Assembly (NCBI GenBank): GCA_018825305.1
Contig: JAHJEO010000010.1
Location: 124,001 to 188,000, forward strand
Length of the DNA: 64,000 nucleotides
Direction of reading: 5' to 3'
DNA from: Gammaproteobacteria bacterium
GTDB lineage: Bacteria; Pseudomonadota; Gammaproteobacteria; Burkholderiales; Rhodocyclaceae
Below are positions 63,096 through 64,000 of the stretch, piece by piece. The notes under the pieces are model-generated. The model was not told the origin of the DNA and made no database searches. It was given only the letters and a program-made list of their open reading frames with translations. Position 1 is the first letter of the stretch, and every line of letters starts with the position of its first letter. Made by a program: the position numbers and the translations under genes.

Positions 63096-64000
63096 ACTTT
63101 TATCGGCGCCTGATCGAGAATCATCCCTTTGCCAACATCACCTTCGCGGTGGTGCTGGCGATGGGTCTGCTCGCCTATCTTTCGATGCCGCGCGAGCAGG
63201 ACCCGGAGATCAATTTCAACTGGGTCAGCATTTTCGCCTTCATGCCGGGCGCGGCGCCCGAGGATGTCGAGCGCCTCGTCACCAAGCCGCTCGAGGACGC
63301 GATCAAAAACGTTCCGGACGTGCGTTTCTCGATGTCGAGCTCGCGCGAGAACGTCGCGTCGATCCTGGTGCGCTTCCGTGAAGTCGACGGTCGCACCTTC
63401 GACAAGCGCGTGAACGACCTGCGCCGCGAGATACAAAACAAGAGCAGCGAACTGCCGGTCGAAGCCAAGGATCCAAAAATATGGGAGATCACCACTTCCA
63501 ATGGCTTCCCGACCGCGATGCTGCTGCTCGAAGGCCAGGCCGACGACGAGACGCTGCGCAATGCCGGCCGCCAGATCAAGGACGAAATGGAACGCCTCGC
63601 CGGCATCGATCGCGTCTACACCCTTGGCCTGGCCGACCCGGAACTGCGGGTTGACTTCGATCCCCACGCCGCACAGGCACGCGGTCTCGCCGCCACCGAC
63701 ATCGCCGACGGCGTCGCCGTTTGGTTCCGCGACACTTTTGCCGGAAAGCAAAAAGTTATGCCGAGCGGTACCCAGGCGGGCGGCAGTAGTGCCACGGCAG
63801 CATCCTGGCTGGTGCGGGTGCAGGGCCAGGAGGCCGATCCCGACTACCTCGCCCGCATCGCCGTGTCGCCCGCCGCCGATCCGCGCCGCCAGGTGTCGCT
63901 CGAAGCCGTGGCACAGTCATCCCGCGCCCGTGCCACGCCAAGCAGCCTGGTTGTCAAGGACGACCGGCCCGGCGTCATGCTGTCGGTGACGAAGAAGAGC
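63092..64000 (+). CDS. RND efflux transporter permease, 3' truncated by the window edge
   Basis: The frame starts with GTG at 63092, overlapping the adaptor stop, and stays open to the window end (303 residues seen). FYRRLIENHPFANITFAVVLAMGLLAYLSMPREQDPEINFNWVSIFAFMPGAAPEDVERLVTKPLEDAI is the first membrane helix and start of the porter domain of AcrB/MdtB-like pumps. The short, Arg-rich N-terminus and PREQDPEI are typical of the heavy-metal/multidrug intermediate RND group. The substrate is unknown. Confidence 0.9.
   Translation, partial: MNFYRRLIENHPFANITFAVVLAMGLLAYLSMPREQDPEINFNWVSIFAFMPGAAPEDVERLVTKPLEDAIKNVPDVRFSMSSSRENVASILVRFREVDGRTFDKRVNDLRREIQNKSSELPVEAKDPKIWEITTSNGFPTAMLLLEGQADDETLRNAGRQIKDEMERLAGIDRVYTLGLADPELRVDFDPHAAQARGLAATDIADGVAVWFRDTFAGKQKVMPSGTQAGGSSATAASWLVRVQGQEADPDYLARIAVSPAADPRRQVSLEAVAQSSRARATPSSLVVKDDRPGVMLSVTKKS

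Overview
The window is high-GC DNA that reads as the chromosome of a betaproteobacterium. The best guess is a Rhodocyclales-type organism. This rests on overall gene style (PHA synthase, complete leucine catabolism, ArgS-SPOR-DsbA order, RapZ, UbiX, TRAP transporters) and is inference, not a database match. There is no rRNA, tRNA, CRISPR array or recognisable transposase. Coding density is high and many genes overlap as ATGA or GTGA, so most form tight operons.

Layout. 1-5.6 kb: the end of a cytochrome c gene, then a peroxide-defence cluster (ahpC, ahpF, katG, DUF423 membrane protein) with OxyR-type boxes before ahpC and before katG. 5.7-6.4 kb: a mazEF toxin-antitoxin pair with a palindrome over its promoter. 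6.7-15.8 kb: two small unknown genes and a 2901-residue NdvB-like cyclic glucan synthase. 16-25.6 kb: M1 peptidase and ChaN-PDZ lipoprotein (minus strand), SLAC1-type transporter, argS, SPOR protein, dsbA, a short-chain dehydrogenase, an SRPBCC-like membrane protein and a Usp protein. 25.7-28.1 kb: a YeiH-type transporter with a 42-residue membrane peptide and a periplasmic rhodanese. 28.3-35.5 kb: a chemoreceptor, then on the minus strand a kinase-Usp fusion, metallophosphoesterase and PIN protein, separated by a terminator from phaC and an MBL-fold hydrolase.

35.6-47.6 kb: a thioesterase followed by the leucine/isovalerate (liu) cluster: isovaleryl-CoA dehydrogenase, thiolase, a second acyl-CoA dehydrogenase, a DsbA-fold isomerase, both methylcrotonyl-CoA carboxylase subunits, methylglutaconyl-CoA hydratase and HMG-CoA lyase. 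Together these take isovaleryl-CoA to acetoacetate plus acetyl-CoA, and acetyl-CoA could feed PHA synthesis. 47.7-52.8 kb: MscS channel, small envelope proteins, rapZ, NusG-II protein, Gx transporter, ubiX and a LON-domain protein. 52.9-61.2 kb: mmsA, then on the minus strand a 2-hydroxyacid dehydrogenase, a membrane peptide, an amidase, a TRAP transporter (M, Q, P) and an IclR regulator. 61.4-64 kb: TetR regulator, RND adaptor and the start of an RND pump.

The most unusual signals are repeats. (1) Two copies of a roughly 260-340 base structured element lie inside the liu cluster (36144-36481 and 40056-40317). Each is built of two inverted hairpin units, and the stems change in step between copies. 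(2) A roughly 24-base dispersed repeat (core AGTCGGCGCTGGCGG after an A-run) occurs at least 13 times, both between genes and inside coding regions on either strand and in several frames; a 53-base long form occurs twice. (3) A pair of roughly 145-base repeats ends directly before the SPOR and SDR start codons. (4) The 5' end of liuD is duplicated as a 71-base direct repeat.
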